Shown: positions 16,599 through 26,326, counted from the first letter of the stretch. The stretch is DNA of 64,000 nt from Burkholderia sp. OK233 (GCF_900230185.1 NZ_OCSR01000001.1:4836001-4900000); one strand, 5' to 3'. Notes: generated by a model not told the origin, from the letters alone. A program made the numbers and translations.

Positions 16599-19500
16599 AT
16601 GATTCGCATTGGCCCGCTTCAGGTGGACCTCGCCCGTCGGGAGTTGTTTCTCGACGGCCAGCCTGTGCGGCTTGGAAGCCGTGCATTCGACATGCTCGCA
16701 GTGCTGATCGCTTCAAACGGCGCGCTGGTGCCGAAAAACGAATTGCTCAAAAAGGTCTGGCCGGACACGATCGTTGAAGAGAACAACCTTCAGGTGCATA
16801 TGTCCGCACTGCGCAAGGTGCTGGGCGAAAGTCGCGGACTGATCCAGACCGTGTCTGGACGAGGCTACCGGCTCGTACTGTCCAGTCCATCAACGGCCCC
16901 TTCCAGCGAGAACACGGCCGATCGTGACGATGAGCTCGACAACGTCAATGACAGCAAGCAAGACCGGATCGTCCACAACAACCTGCCTTCCAATTCGTCG
17001 GCGCTGATCGGACGGAACAAAGCGATGGAAGACGTCGCGCTGGCGCTGGCTTCGGCTCGCCACGTGACGCTTATCGGCTCCGGCGGTATCGGCAAGACCC
17101 GACTGGCGATCGAGGTCGCGCGCGGCTTGCAGGCGCGCTTCCCGGACGGTGTCTATCTGGTATCGCTCGCTTCGGCCTGTGATGCGAGCAGCGTCCTCGC
17201 GATGTTCGCGACCAGCATCGGCGTGAATCCGGCGTCCGGACCGCTTACGCTCGCGCGTGTCCGCAAGGAACTCAGCGAGCGGTGCGCGTTGTTTATATTC
17301 GACAATTGCGAGCATGTTCTTACCCCCGCCGCTGAGCTTGCCGAAACGCTACTGAGCGTGAGTGCGGCCATACGCGTTCTCGCGACCAGCCGGGAGCCGC
17401 TACGCGTCGTGGATGAACGCCTCTATTGGGTCGCCTCGTTGCAGGTACCCGCGCAAGAGGATCAGTGCCAGGACGTACTGCAATGCAGCGCCGTGCAGTT
17501 GTTCCTGTCACGCGCGCGGGCGATCGATGCACGTTTTTCGTCCGATGAAAGAAGCGTCTACCTGACCGGTACGGTATGCCGCCGGCTCGACGGCATACCG
17601 CTGGCAATCGAACTGGCGGCCGCGCGTGCGGCGATACTGGGCATCGAGACGTTGGCAGACCATCTGGACGACCGCTTCAATATGCTGAGCGGCGGCAATC
17701 GCACCGCATTGCCGCGGCATCAGACTTTGAAGGCGACACTCGACTGGAGCCACGCACTGCTCGATGACGCAGAGCGAGCGACGTTGCGCAGGCTCGGCAT
17801 CTTCTTCAACAGCTTCACGATGGAGGCGGCGATCGCTGTTGCCGGCGACGGCGCATTGCGCGAGCTCGATGTGATCGCGGCGGTATCCGGGCTGGTCGAA
17901 AAGTCGCTGGTGGTGACGCGGGTGGAGCGTGGCATAGCCCGCTACCGCCTGCTGGAAACCACGCGTGCGTACGCGATGCAGAAGCTCGAGGATAACGGCG
18001 AGCGGCGTCTCGTCACGCTCAATCACGCGTGGTATTTCTCCAGTCTGCTCGACCGCGATTTGTCGAACAGTGCGGGTTCTGTGGGTGCGCTCTCTGATCG
18101 ATGGCATCACCGCATGCGCGAGTTGCTCGACGACTTGCGCGCGGCATTGGGCTGGGCTTTATCGCCAAAGGGTGACGCCGCGCTCGGCGAAACGCTGGCC
18201 GTGAAGGTCGTGTTTCTTCTCTATGAATTATCGCTGGTCGACGAGTGTTGCGCGTGGGCACGGCGAGCGCTCGATACCGTGGCGGCGACCCATCAGGATT
18301 CGCGTTCGACCCGGCATTTGCGCGTGCGTATGCAACTGCTGGCGGCACTCGGGGCCGCACGGATCTTTGTCAATGGGCCGAACCGGGAAACCCTCGGCAT
18401 CTGGGCCGAAATCCTCGCGTCGGCGATCGCGCTTGGCGACCCGGCGTTTGAAGCCGGTGCGTTGTGGGGCATGTGGAACGTCTGTCAATCGTCCGGCGCG
18501 GCGCGTAACGCGTTGGCGTTCGCGAGGCGCTTTGCATCGCTCGCCTCGGAGACGGGCGACACAAGCGGCGCGACCCTCGGATACCGGTTGCTGGGGATCG
18601 CATCGCACTACGCGGGCGATCAGAAGCAGGCACGTTTGTCGCTCGAAAAACTGCTTCAGCACGGCGATAGCCTGCAGCATTGGTTGCCCCTGGGACAGTC
18701 CGTCGATCAGCGCATCGTCGGCCGCGCCACGCTTGCGCGCGTGCTGTGGCTGCAAGGTTTCCGTGATCAGGCGCTGAAACTCGCGGAGGATTGCGTGGTC
18801 GATGTGTGCAATCAGGAGCAGGCCTTCGTCACGTGTTACGTGCTGGTCGAGGCGCTGGTTCCGCTAACGCTGCTCTCCGGTAAGCGGGAACGGGCGGCCC
18901 AGGCGATCGCGGTGTTGCAGGAGGTGTCGGCGCGCGCCGGACTGAGTGTGTCGCAGGCGTGCTGTCGCTGTTTCGATGAATATCTGCGCTCGCTGGACGA
19001 GGCGATGCCGGAACGTTTGCATGCTTTCCGCGCGGCGTTGAGCGATCTGGATTCGCTCGACTTCGGTGCGCCGCGCGCCATGCTCGCCGGACAATATAGC
19101 CTCGCGCTTGGCCGATCGGGACAGCGGGAAGAGGGCATCGCCGCCATCGTGCGTGTGCTGGCGCAGTGTGACGAAGCCGGCGACCATTGGTATGCTGGCG
19201 AACTCAGGCGCATCCACGGCGAACTGCTGTTGATGGAGCATACAGGCTATGCGTCATCCGCCGGTGATGCGAGGGACGGGGAGGCGTGCCTGAGCGCGGC
19301 GCTCGAAGAATCCCTGATGCAAGGCAGCCGCTCGCTGCAATTGCGCGCTGCGACCAGCCTCGGCCGGTGCTGGCACGCGCAAGGACGAAGCGCGGAAGCC
19401 GCGGATCTGTTGAACTCCGCGTGCTCAAGGCTCACCGAAGGTCTCGATTGGGACGACTTCAAAGCCGCAACCCATTTGCAGAAAATCGCGGCCGCAGCAA

Positions 19501-19625
19501 GCAAACCGGCGGACGTCCCGGCTGAAACACCGCCTTACGTTTGTGATGACGCGTTTGCCGAGCGGAATGCTGCGGCCACTGCGTTCGACGACCCGCCCAC
19601 CGAAGAATTCAGGGAATGCGGCTAG
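16599..19625 (+). CDS. large winged-helix regulator with NB-ARC-type ATPase and TPR-like region
   Basis: The 1,008-residue regulator has an OmpR/PhoB-type winged helix at about 1-95 (IGPLQVDLARRELFLDG ... VHMSALRKVLGE ... VSGRGYRL). A STAND-type ATPase follows, with Walker A SGGIGKTRLAIEVA and a Walker B-like LFIFDNCEHVL, then a sensor segment (RVLATSREPLRV). A long alpha-helical, TPR-like C-terminus completes it. Such proteins couple ligand or partner binding to DNA binding. The ATG at 16599 follows ctcaggaaa. It is convergent with the LysR gene downstream. A shorter relative lies at 26327. Confidence 0.82.
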   Translation: MIRIGPLQVDLARRELFLDGQPVRLGSRAFDMLAVLIASNGALVPKNELLKKVWPDTIVEENNLQVHMSALRKVLGESRGLIQTVSGRGYRLVLSSPSTAPSSENTADRDDELDNVNDSKQDRIVHNNLPSNSSALIGRNKAMEDVALALASARHVTLIGSGGIGKTRLAIEVARGLQARFPDGVYLVSLASACDASSVLAMFATSIGVNPASGPLTLARVRKELSERCALFIFDNCEHVLTPAAELAETLLSVSAAIRVLATSREPLRVVDERLYWVASLQVPAQEDQCQDVLQCSAVQLFLSRARAIDARFSSDERSVYLTGTVCRRLDGIPLAIELAAARAAILGIETLADHLDDRFNMLSGGNRTALPRHQTLKATLDWSHALLDDAERATLRRLGIFFNSFTMEAAIAVAGDGALRELDVIAAVSGLVEKSLVVTRVERGIARYRLLETTRAYAMQKLEDNGERRLVTLNHAWYFSSLLDRDLSNSAGSVGALSDRWHHRMRELLDDLRAALGWALSPKGDAALGETLAVKVVFLLYELSLVDECCAWARRALDTVAATHQDSRSTRHLRVRMQLLAALGAARIFVNGPNRETLGIWAEILASAIALGDPAFEAGALWGMWNVCQSSGAARNALAFARRFASLASETGDTSGATLGYRLLGIASHYAGDQKQARLSLEKLLQHGDSLQHWLPLGQSVDQRIVGRATLARVLWLQGFRDQALKLAEDCVVDVCNQEQAFVTCYVLVEALVPLTLLSGKRERAAQAIAVLQEVSARAGLSVSQACCRCFDEYLRSLDEAMPERLHAFRAALSDLDSLDFGAPRAMLAGQYSLALGRSGQREEGIAAIVRVLAQCDEAGDHWYAGELRRIHGELLLMEHTGYASSAGDARDGEACLSAALEESLMQGSRSLQLRAATSLGRCWHAQGRSAEAADLLNSACSRLTEGLDWDDFKAATHLQKIAAAASKPADVPAETPPYVCDDAFAERNAAATAFDDPPTEEFRECG

Positions 19626-19632
19626 ACGAAAG

Positions 19633-20553
19633 TCATCCGTGCAACAGCCTCTGTTGCGCAACCTCGTCGATCAGATCTGGCCGGTCCAACTGGTCGACCC
19701 ACCAACGCAGGGCTTTTCCTGTTTCATCGTCGCGCCAGGCGAGATAGAAATGCGTGACGTCGCGCATGCCGAGTACTTCTTTTCGCACCAGCTCGCCCTG
19801 GCTCAAGGGCTCGGCTGCAAGGCATTCCGGAATGGTGCCCGCGGCCAGACCCTTGATCTGTGCGGCGAGCTTGGCTTCGAGCGTCGGTACGGTCAGCACT
19901 TCCTGATTGGCGGCGATCGCAATCGTGCGGGGTGCCAGCTTGCGGGACGTATCGCCGATCGCCACCACACGATGGCGCGCGACGATATCCAGCGTCAGCG
20001 GTCCCGGGACTGAAGCGAGAGGATGATGCGGCGCCACCACGAAGACATGTCGCAGCGAGCCGATCGGTTTCGCAACCAGATGCGGAATGGACGGTGGATC
20101 GCCCGCGGCACCGACGATCAGGTCCGCGCGACGAGTCAATAGTGCGTCCCATGAGCCGCCCAGCACTTCCTTCGACAGATGCAACCGCGTGTCCAGCTTC
20201 AACTTATAAAAGTCGGTAACGTGATCCCATAACATCTCGAACGGGATGATCTCGTCGATGGCGACATGGAGGTCGGATTCCCAGCCGTGCTGGATTCTTT
20301 TCGCTTTGAATTCGAGCGCATCCGCGGCCTCGAGCAGGCGCCGTCCTTCCTCGACGACCACGCGCCCCGCATGAGTGAGGATCGCGCGCCGGCCGGTCCG
20401 ATCGAATAGCTTCACGCCAAGGTCGAGCTCCAGTTTCTGAACGAGGTACGTCAACGATGACGGCACCTTGTGAAGCGTTTCCGCCGCGCTCGCAAAAGTG
20501 CCGGTTCGATCGATTGCATCGAGGACCTGCAGGACTTCAAAGGATAGGTTCAT
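19633..20553 (-). CDS. LysR family transcriptional regulator
   Basis: The 306-residue protein has an N-terminal LysR helix-turn-helix: VLDAIDRTGTFASAAETLHKVPSSLTYLVQKLELDLGVKLFDR. A periplasmic-binding-like effector domain follows, with TRRADLIVGAAGDPP and ending with DVTHFYLAWRDDETGKALRWWVDQL. Its stop is 7 bp from the stop of the convergent regulator. The region upstream holds only a degraded cytochrome-like fragment and a PRC-barrel gene, so its target is not evident. Confidence 0.88.
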   Translation of the reverse strand: MNLSFEVLQVLDAIDRTGTFASAAETLHKVPSSLTYLVQKLELDLGVKLFDRTGRRAILTHAGRVVVEEGRRLLEAADALEFKAKRIQHGWESDLHVAIDEIIPFEMLWDHVTDFYKLKLDTRLHLSKEVLGGSWDALLTRRADLIVGAAGDPPSIPHLVAKPIGSLRHVFVVAPHHPLASVPGPLTLDIVARHRVVAIGDTSRKLAPRTIAIAANQEVLTVPTLEAKLAAQIKGLAAGTIPECLAAEPLSQGELVRKEVLGMRDVTHFYLAWRDDETGKALRWWVDQLDRPDLIDEVAQQRLLHG

Positions 20554-20710
20554 GGCGAACAGACGGATCTATTGGGGTTTCACGCCCAAGGGTTGACCAA
20601 GCGAGGAGCAGCGGTGACCTTCAGCGTCACCTGGCGCTTCAGATGAGGTGGCGTCACTTTTAAGAACTATTTAGCCCGGCCTAATTTAATTAACAGACTC
20701 TCTGGGTAGG

Positions 20711-20899
20711 ATGACTCACAACGCGAGGAACGGCAAGCCATTCGCAGGCGGTTATCCGCTCAGCGCACCACTCGGCAAGGTGTACTGGCCGTTGACGGTC
20801 TGGGGCTGGGTGTTCGGACCCGGACCGAAACCGTACGCCGCACCGGCAGGCACGCCGGTGGAAGTCGCGCGTGGCGCCTATCTGGTCGTGGCGTTTTGA
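20711..20899 (+). pseudogene. possible remnant of a diheme cytochrome c subunit
   Basis: A 62-codon open stretch reads GKPFAGGYPLSAPLGKVY, then WPLTVWGWVFGPGPKPY and PVEVARGAYLV. Similar segments occur in order in the cytochrome c subunits of membrane alcohol, aldehyde and gluconate dehydrogenases. There they are separated by heme CxxCH regions, which are missing here. It reads as a gene fragment with internal deletions. This is a pattern match by eye and is tentative. Confidence 0.35.
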
Positions 20900-21052
20900 A
20901 CACGCGGACACCATCGTCGTGCGAATTGGAAAACGGCTGGTGCGAAACGGGTCCACAGTGTTGGCCAGCGCGACACAGGCAAACAGCGCCGTCGGCGCGG
21001 TCACCTTGTGCGATCTATCGTTTTGAATCATTCATTTCGTGGAGAAACAATC
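20900..21052. other. region before the PRC-barrel gene
   Basis: These bases separate the cytochrome-like remnant from the PRC-barrel gene. They carry the ribosome site gtggagaaacaatc for the next gene. No other clear gene or repeat was recognised. Confidence 0.4.
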
Positions 21053-21490
21053 ATGAAGGCAAAGTGGGCACTCGTTTTTATTGCCGCGTCGGCTTTTAGC
21101 GTGGTTTGCCAGCAAGCAGGCGCACAGATCGCGGGGGCGCAGACCATCGGCATCACCGTCGAGCAGTCGCAGCTCATCGTGGAGGGCTGGAGCGTGAAGA
21201 AGAGCCTGCTCGGCAAAAGCATCTACAACGATAGCGGTGAGAAAGTAGGGGTGCTGCACGATATCATCGTCGCGCCGGATAACGCTGTTTCGTTTGGTAT
21301 CGTGGCAGCTCATCAGTTTCTCGGCGTGTCCCAGCATGACGTGGCGATTCCGATGTCGCAACTGGATTATGTAGGCGGCAAGCTCGTGTGGGCTGGCGCC
21401 ACGCGTGATGCAGTGAAGTCGATTCCTGCCTTCCAGTATGCGAAGGTGCGCACCGTTCCGATTGAACGTAAGGACTTCGGTCACCATTAA
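21053..21490 (+). CDS. secreted PRC-barrel domain protein
   Basis: The 145-residue protein has a signal peptide (WALVFIAASAFSVVCQQAGA) and a PRC-barrel domain of the type SLLGKSIYNDSGEKVGVLHDIIVAPDNAVSFGIVAAHQFLGVSQHDVAIPMSQLDYVGGKLVW. PRC-barrel proteins bind other proteins or small molecules; a periplasmic role is suggested by the leader. The ATG at 21053 follows gtggagaaacaatc. A strong hairpin lies just after the stop. Confidence 0.82.
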   Translation: MKAKWALVFIAASAFSVVCQQAGAQIAGAQTIGITVEQSQLIVEGWSVKKSLLGKSIYNDSGEKVGVLHDIIVAPDNAVSFGIVAAHQFLGVSQHDVAIPMSQLDYVGGKLVWAGATRDAVKSIPAFQYAKVRTVPIERKDFGHH

Positions 21491-21498
21491 CGGCCGCG

Positions 21499-21525
21499 CC
21501 ACCGGCTTGTGGAGCAAGCCGGTGG
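21499..21525 (+). terminator. hairpin after the PRC-barrel gene
   Basis: An 11-bp perfect stem (CCACCGGCTTG and CAAGCCGGTGG) with the loop tggag starts 9 bases after the stop codon. There is no T-run after it, so it may end transcription with Rho or protect the 3' end. Confidence 0.5.
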
Positions 21526-21989
21526 CTTGAGCCGCTGCGTCCCACTGCCTGTGCAACGTGCGACAAGCGTTTTTGAGAATGATTAATATAAAATAAGTAT
21601 CTGATTGACGCGGGCTCGCGCATTATCACATTCAGATTGAATCACTACCGGCCGCCGGTATGTCTGAATGTCATGCGCTTTTGCAGCCATGCCCACCAAC
21701 AGGCTTCCGGCGTTCGTCAACGAACGCCCCCTTCGAACGCCTATGTCCATGTCGTTCCATTCCATTTCGGCCAGTTTTCGCTCGTCGACCCGCTGATCCG
21801 GTCGTCGTGAGCGATTGCCGCGGCGGTGTTTGCGATCGGCGCGCTGACAGCCCTCCACGTCGCGCATCACCATGCTAGCTTGCCTACCTCGTGCTGAAGG
21901 CCGAAGCGCCTGGCATCGAGCAGCCGCAAGGTGCGGCATCTCCGGCGCCGGCGCGAGCGTCGCGTAATTGAAGGCAACCTGGCGAAGCA
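21526..21989. other. intergenic stretch without a recognised gene
   Basis: About 460 bases with no credible full gene. It contains an A/T-rich patch near 21577-21605 and short coding-like pieces in several frames that change frame often. These suggest decayed sequence, but no family could be named. Confidence 0.4.
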
Positions 21990-22353
21990 TGCGCGGCAAT
22001 CAAATTCGCAGACCTCAGTTGGTCCCAGAATGCTGCGGGAATGGGGGCTGCTATCGGCGCATGATTTTCGTCGATGCGCGACGGACGGCTTGCGCCTGGA
22101 TGATGCCGGCGACCGCCGGATAGGCGAGTGAGAACTGCAACGCTGCCGCGCGAATATCCACATCGAATCGGGCGCATGCCTCTTTAATGCGCGCTACACG
22201 ATCGATCATCGCTTGTGGCGCAAACTGATATTCGAAGTGAGTGCCACCCGCCAGCAAACCGGAATTGTACGGGCCGACGACGATGCCGAGATTGCGTGTC
22301 TCGCAGGCGGGTAATAGCTTGCGCAGCGCCGATTCATGGTCCAGTCTACGCAT
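21990..22353 (-). pseudogene. aldo/keto reductase C-terminal remnant with frameshift
   Basis: On the minus strand, LDHESALRKLLPACETRNLGIVVGPYNSGLLAGG and the following residues match the C-terminal half of D-threo-aldose-1-dehydrogenase-type aldo/keto reductases. The frame is broken near 22098: the family motif IPGASRPSRI continues in another frame as PGASRPSRIDENHAPIAAPIPAAFWDQL. Loss of one C in a run of C residues explains the shift. The N-terminal half is missing, because the homology begins at the 3' end of the MFS gene at 22346-22353. It is therefore truncated and frameshifted. Confidence 0.7.
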
Positions 22354-23551
22354 TTGCGTCTACCTGCGTGCTGCGCTGACGGGCGACCTGCAGCACCACG
22401 AACGCGACGCCTGCCGCGGCGATCAGCGCGCCGGCCACTGGCACCGCGCTGTAGCCAAAGCCGGCCGAAATCGCGGCGCCGCCTGCTGCCGCGCCGAGCG
22501 CGTTACCAAGATTGAACGCGCCGACGTTCACGGACGACGCGAGCCCCGGCGCCTCGGCCGCCGCGCGCATCACACGCATCTGCAGCGGCGGCACGACCGC
22601 GAACGTCGCGACGCCCCACACGAGCAGCGCGACGGCCGCTCCCGCGTGCGTCGCTGCGAGCGCGGGGAACGCTAGCATCACGGCGATCAGCAGCAACAGA
22701 AAACCGATCAGGGTGCCATCGAGCGAACGGTCGGCGAGGTGGCCGCCCGCGACGTTGCCGATCGAGAAGCCGACGCCGATCAGTACTAGCATTGCCGTCA
22801 CAAAACCGGGTGTCGCGCCCGTCAGATGCGCGAGCGTCGGCGCGACGTACGTATAGAGCGTGAACATCGCGCCCGCACCGAGGACCGTCGTCGCGAGCGC
22901 GCCGAGCACAACGGGGCGCGTGAGCACCGCGAGTTCGGCGCGTAGATCCGGCGCCTTACCGGCACCGCCCTTCGGCAGCGCGACGAATAGTCCCGCCATC
23001 GCGATCACGCCGAGTCCCGCGGTCGCGACGAACGACATCCGCCAGCCGATCGCCTGGCCAAGCCAGGTTGCGGCCGGCACGCCGCCGACATTCGCGATCG
23101 TGAGTCCCATGAACATCGTTGCGACCGCACTTGCTTGCCGCTCGCGCGGCACAAGGCTCGCCGCGACGACCGAGCCGATCCCGAAGAACGCGCCGTGGTT
23201 GAGACTGGTGACGAGCCGGGCGAGCAGCAGCGTCGTGTAGTTCGGTGCGATCGACGACAACAGGTTGCCGAGCGTGAAGATGCTCATCAGCGCAATGAGC
23301 GCTGTACGCTGTGGCCAGCGCGAGAGCGCGAGCGTCATCAGCGGCGCGCCGACCATCACGCCGATCGCGTACGCGCTGATCAGCATGCCGGCGGTCGGAA
23401 TCGACACATGCAAACCGTCGGCGATCACGGGCAAGAGTCCCATCGGAGAGAACTCGGTCGTGCCGATGCCGAACGCGCCGACGGCAAGCGCGAGGAGCGG
23501 CAGCGTCGCGCTGCCGCGCGCGGCCTGAGGGGATGTGGCGGTTGGTTTCAT
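22346..23551 (-). CDS. MFS transporter, AraJ/DHA1-type
   Basis: The 401-residue, 12-helix major facilitator is of the drug/sugar-efflux (DHA1, AraJ-like) group. It has the opening GAFGIGTTEFSPMGLLPVIA, then ISAYAIGVMVGAPLMTLALSRWPQR, NHGAFFGIGSVVAASLVPRERQASAVATMFMG and GGHLADRS. Substrates of this group are drugs or arabinose-like sugars. Its start overlaps the stop of the LLM oxidoreductase gene by 4 bp, so the two are translated together. The stop lies 8 bp inside the aldo/keto reductase remnant. Confidence 0.85.
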   Translation of the reverse strand: MKPTATSPQAARGSATLPLLALAVGAFGIGTTEFSPMGLLPVIADGLHVSIPTAGMLISAYAIGVMVGAPLMTLALSRWPQRTALIALMSIFTLGNLLSSIAPNYTTLLLARLVTSLNHGAFFGIGSVVAASLVPRERQASAVATMFMGLTIANVGGVPAATWLGQAIGWRMSFVATAGLGVIAMAGLFVALPKGGAGKAPDLRAELAVLTRPVVLGALATTVLGAGAMFTLYTYVAPTLAHLTGATPGFVTAMLVLIGVGFSIGNVAGGHLADRSLDGTLIGFLLLLIAVMLAFPALAATHAGAAVALLVWGVATFAVVPPLQMRVMRAAAEAPGLASSVNVGAFNLGNALGAAAGGAAISAGFGYSAVPVAGALIAAAGVAFVVLQVARQRSTQVDANA

Positions 23552-24492
23552 GCGATGGACTCCTGGGCATGCGAATGAAAATGTGGCAGGACTTCCGTTG
23601 CGATTTCCGCGAGGGTTTCGTCGAGCGGGCGGCGGTTGCGCCGGAAATGGAGCCCGACGTGCTGCGCGCCCGCGTCACGCATCGCCGCCAGTTCCTCGAT
23701 CAGGGCGATGCGGCCCGCGCGCGCACCGAAGCGATGCCGTTGCAGCGGCTCGTGCGGATCGTCGGCGAGATCGAGGTGGATGAAGGTGACGTACGGCTTG
23801 TTGCCCGCGACCGCTCGCCATGCGGCAGCGCGCCGCTGATGATCGGCCGGCGAGCCGGGATAGGCGAGGCAACCGTCCATGTTCGCCCCGACCCATTCCG
23901 GCATTTGCTGCGCGAGACCGGCGACGAGGAGCGGAATCGGTGTGCCCGGCGCAGGCAGCACCTCGACGCCGGGCGGCAGATGACCGCGCGCGCCGTCGCG
24001 CAGCAGCGCGATCTGCGCGCGGAAATTCGCGCCCCGCGAGTCGAAGTCGCGACCGAACAGCGGATACTCGACCGGCCGGTCGCCGCTTGCGACACCGAGC
24101 AGCAGGCGGCCGCCGCTCAGTGCGTGGATCGTCGCGGCCGACTTCAGCGTGAGCAGCGGCTCGCGCAGCGGCAGCACCACGGCAGCCGTGCCGAGCAGGA
24201 TACTGCGCGTGACGCCGGCGAGGAAGCTGAGATAGGAAAACACCTCGAAGACCTGGGCGGCGTCGCCGAACGACGGATCGTAGAGCGGCACGTCGCGAAC
24301 CCAGAGTGCGCGGAAACCGAGCGTATCCACCAACTCGGCCAGTTCGGCGTGAATCGCGAGATCCGGCACGCCGGCATGCCGCCCATCATGCTGACGCTTC
24401 GCGTCGCCAGCAGGCGACCAGTCGTTGTCGAGCGGCAACTCGATGCCAATGCTGAAGCCGCCGCGCGTCAATCGTTCGAGTGAGGTGGGCAT
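23548..24492 (-). CDS. LLM class flavin-dependent oxidoreductase
   Basis: The 314-residue luciferase-like TIM-barrel flavoprotein has FRALWVRDVPLYDPSFGDAAQVFEVFSYLSFLAG, TRSILLGTAAVVLPLREPLLTLKSAATIHALSGGRLLLGVASGDRPVEY and LLVAGLAQQMPEWVG. These match the LLM monooxygenase family that uses reduced FMN. The substrate is unknown. The gene is the first of a two-gene unit with the MFS transporter. A broken LysR gene lies divergently upstream and was probably its regulator. Confidence 0.82.
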   Translation of the reverse strand: MPTSLERLTRGGFSIGIELPLDNDWSPAGDAKRQHDGRHAGVPDLAIHAELAELVDTLGFRALWVRDVPLYDPSFGDAAQVFEVFSYLSFLAGVTRSILLGTAAVVLPLREPLLTLKSAATIHALSGGRLLLGVASGDRPVEYPLFGRDFDSRGANFRAQIALLRDGARGHLPPGVEVLPAPGTPIPLLVAGLAQQMPEWVGANMDGCLAYPGSPADHQRRAAAWRAVAGNKPYVTFIHLDLADDPHEPLQRHRFGARAGRIALIEELAAMRDAGAQHVGLHFRRNRRPLDETLAEIATEVLPHFHSHAQESIA

Positions 24493-24728
24493 GGTCTTGG
24501 CCTGTTCAGAGCGCGCTCAGGCTGCCTTCGAGCCGGTGCAGTTCGAGCGCGGGTGTCGTGAAGAAGGAGCGGGACGTGCCGATGGCGAAGGCGCTGATGG
24601 TTAGCGCGAGAAGAGCGAGTGGCATGGCGGTCGATCCGGAACATGAGTGGAGACCGGCGCAGTGTGCGCTCTTTACTTTTGCGGAAAAACCAGGTTATGA
24701 ACGAAATTGTTTTGATTTGAAATCAACA

Positions 24729-25136
24729 ATGAAAATCACGCTGGACGAATTGCAAACCTTCGCGACCGTGGTCGACACCGGGTCGATCACCGCAGCCGCG
24801 CAGCAGCTTGACCTGACTGTGTCGGCCGCGAGCCGTACACTCGGCCGGCTCGAGGAGAAGCTGAAGACGACGCTGTTGCGCCGGACCACGCGCCGGCTCA
24901 AATTGACCGAGGAGGGGCGGGCGTTCCTGCAGGACGCACGGGCGATCATCGAGTCGGTGGAAAGTGCCGAGGAACAGATGGTGGCACGGCGCGAGAAACT
25001 GTCGGGGCGCTTGCGGGTCGACGCGGCGTCGCCGTTCATGCTGCATGTGATTGTGCCGCTCGCACCAGCCGGAATCGCTGAATGTCTGGCCGCTGCTCGG
25101 CGCCGATGGTGAACCGTACCATATCGGGCTTGACTC
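24729..25136 (+). pseudogene. LysR-family regulator remnant with large internal deletion
   Basis: The first 110 or so codons from the ATG at 24729 encode a normal LysR helix-turn-helix (MKITLDELQTFATVVDTGSITAAAQQLDLTVSAASRTLGRLEEKLKTT) up to FMLHVIVPL. The next bases jump, in another frame, to QPESLNVWPLLGADGEPYHIG, a segment that in the intact neighbour lies about 85 residues later. The reading frame therefore ends early at 25112. What remains stops where the neighbouring, convergent LysR gene begins. The two proteins are clear paralogs. Confidence 0.75.
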
Positions 25137-26060
25137 TCATTGCGCCCACAACACCTTATTCCGGGACTGTGTACCACCACCTATGGCGTCGACCAGGTAA
25201 TCAACGAAGGACGCGATCCGCGAAGACAGGGCCGTGTTGCGGTAATAGACAGCATGGATCGTTTGGCGAACATCACTCGTCTGCCGAGTGAGAATCTGGA
25301 CGAGCCGTCCGGACTCCCGGTCCTGTGCGGTCATGAAGTCCGACAGACAGACTATGCCAACGCCCTGAAGCGCCAGTTGCCGAAGCGTCTCGCCGCTCGA
25401 GGAATAAGCGGCCGGTTCGATACGATAAGGCTCACCACCAGCGCCACACAGTGGCCAGACATTAAGCGACTCGGGCTGATTGAAGCCCAGAAGTACATGC
25501 TTGCCAAGCTCTTCCGCGTTGCGCGGCTGACCATGCTTTTCGAGGTAGCCACGACTCGCGAGAATGCGCATCCGGCTATGTCCTACGAGCCGGCTGTGCA
25601 GGGTCGAGTCCTTGAGTCGAGCGATTCTGATCGCTACATCGGTACGACTTTCGAGCAGATCAATAATGCGGTCGTTGGTGTTGAGCTCCAGGGTGACATG
25701 CGGATAGCGCTCCCGGTAGCCCTGCACAAGTGGCACGATCACATGCAGCATGAACGGTGCTGCGGCGTCGATCCGCAGCCGCCCCGAAGGCATTTCGCGC
25801 TGCGCAACCATCAGTTCCTCGGCGTTTTCGACGGAGTCGATAATCGCTCGTGCATGCTGAAGAAATGCCCGTCCCTCCTCGGTTAACTCGAGTTTGCGCG
25901 TGTTTCGGCGCAATAGTGTCGTTTTCAACTTTTCCTCAAGGCGCCCAAGCAATCGACTTACGGCCGACACCGTCAGGTTCAGATGGTGCGCGGCCATTGT
26001 CATCGAACCCGTATCTACGACTGCTGAAAAGGCTTGAAGCTCGTCCAAAGTGACTTTCAT
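25137..26060 (-). CDS. LysR family transcriptional regulator
   Basis: The 307-residue regulator is complete: MKVTLDELQAFSAVVDTGSMTMAAHHLNLTVSAVSRLLGRLEEKLK at the N-terminus, then a LysR effector domain (ESRTDVAIRIARLKDSTLHSRLVGHSRMRILASRGYLEKHG, GVGIVCLSDFMTAQD). The QPESLNVWPLCGAGGEPYRIE segment matches the broken copy opposite. It belongs to the DhcR/CrgA-like group by appearance. The ATG at 26060 is divergent from the second winged-helix/ATPase regulator. Confidence 0.88.
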   Translation of the reverse strand: MKVTLDELQAFSAVVDTGSMTMAAHHLNLTVSAVSRLLGRLEEKLKTTLLRRNTRKLELTEEGRAFLQHARAIIDSVENAEELMVAQREMPSGRLRIDAAAPFMLHVIVPLVQGYRERYPHVTLELNTNDRIIDLLESRTDVAIRIARLKDSTLHSRLVGHSRMRILASRGYLEKHGQPRNAEELGKHVLLGFNQPESLNVWPLCGAGGEPYRIEPAAYSSSGETLRQLALQGVGIVCLSDFMTAQDRESGRLVQILTRQTSDVRQTIHAVYYRNTALSSRIASFVDYLVDAIGGGTQSRNKVLWAQ

Positions 26061-26326
26061 TGTTGAATTATTTTCAAAATACTTTCGTTAATGGACCAGT
26101 TTTTCGAAAAAGCTAAAGCGAGCACACTCGGCACAACATTGTAAGTGCACTTGATCGGGCGATCCTCGCGAGGCGAGCGGCCGACGACGGCAAGACGCGA
26201 TATTCGGTTCCAGCCGCACGGTGTCGGTTGGGAGGTGCGACACACGCCAACTACCTGCACTCGCCCACCTCAAGCGCGATTGTGATCGACAGACTCCGTT
26301 TCACTTCGACCCACGCGAGCATTCAC

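Noticed and set aside
21583..21999. A possible 138-codon minus-strand gene
   Set aside because: It has no family motif and overlaps the decayed aldo/keto reductase region; composition looks non-coding.
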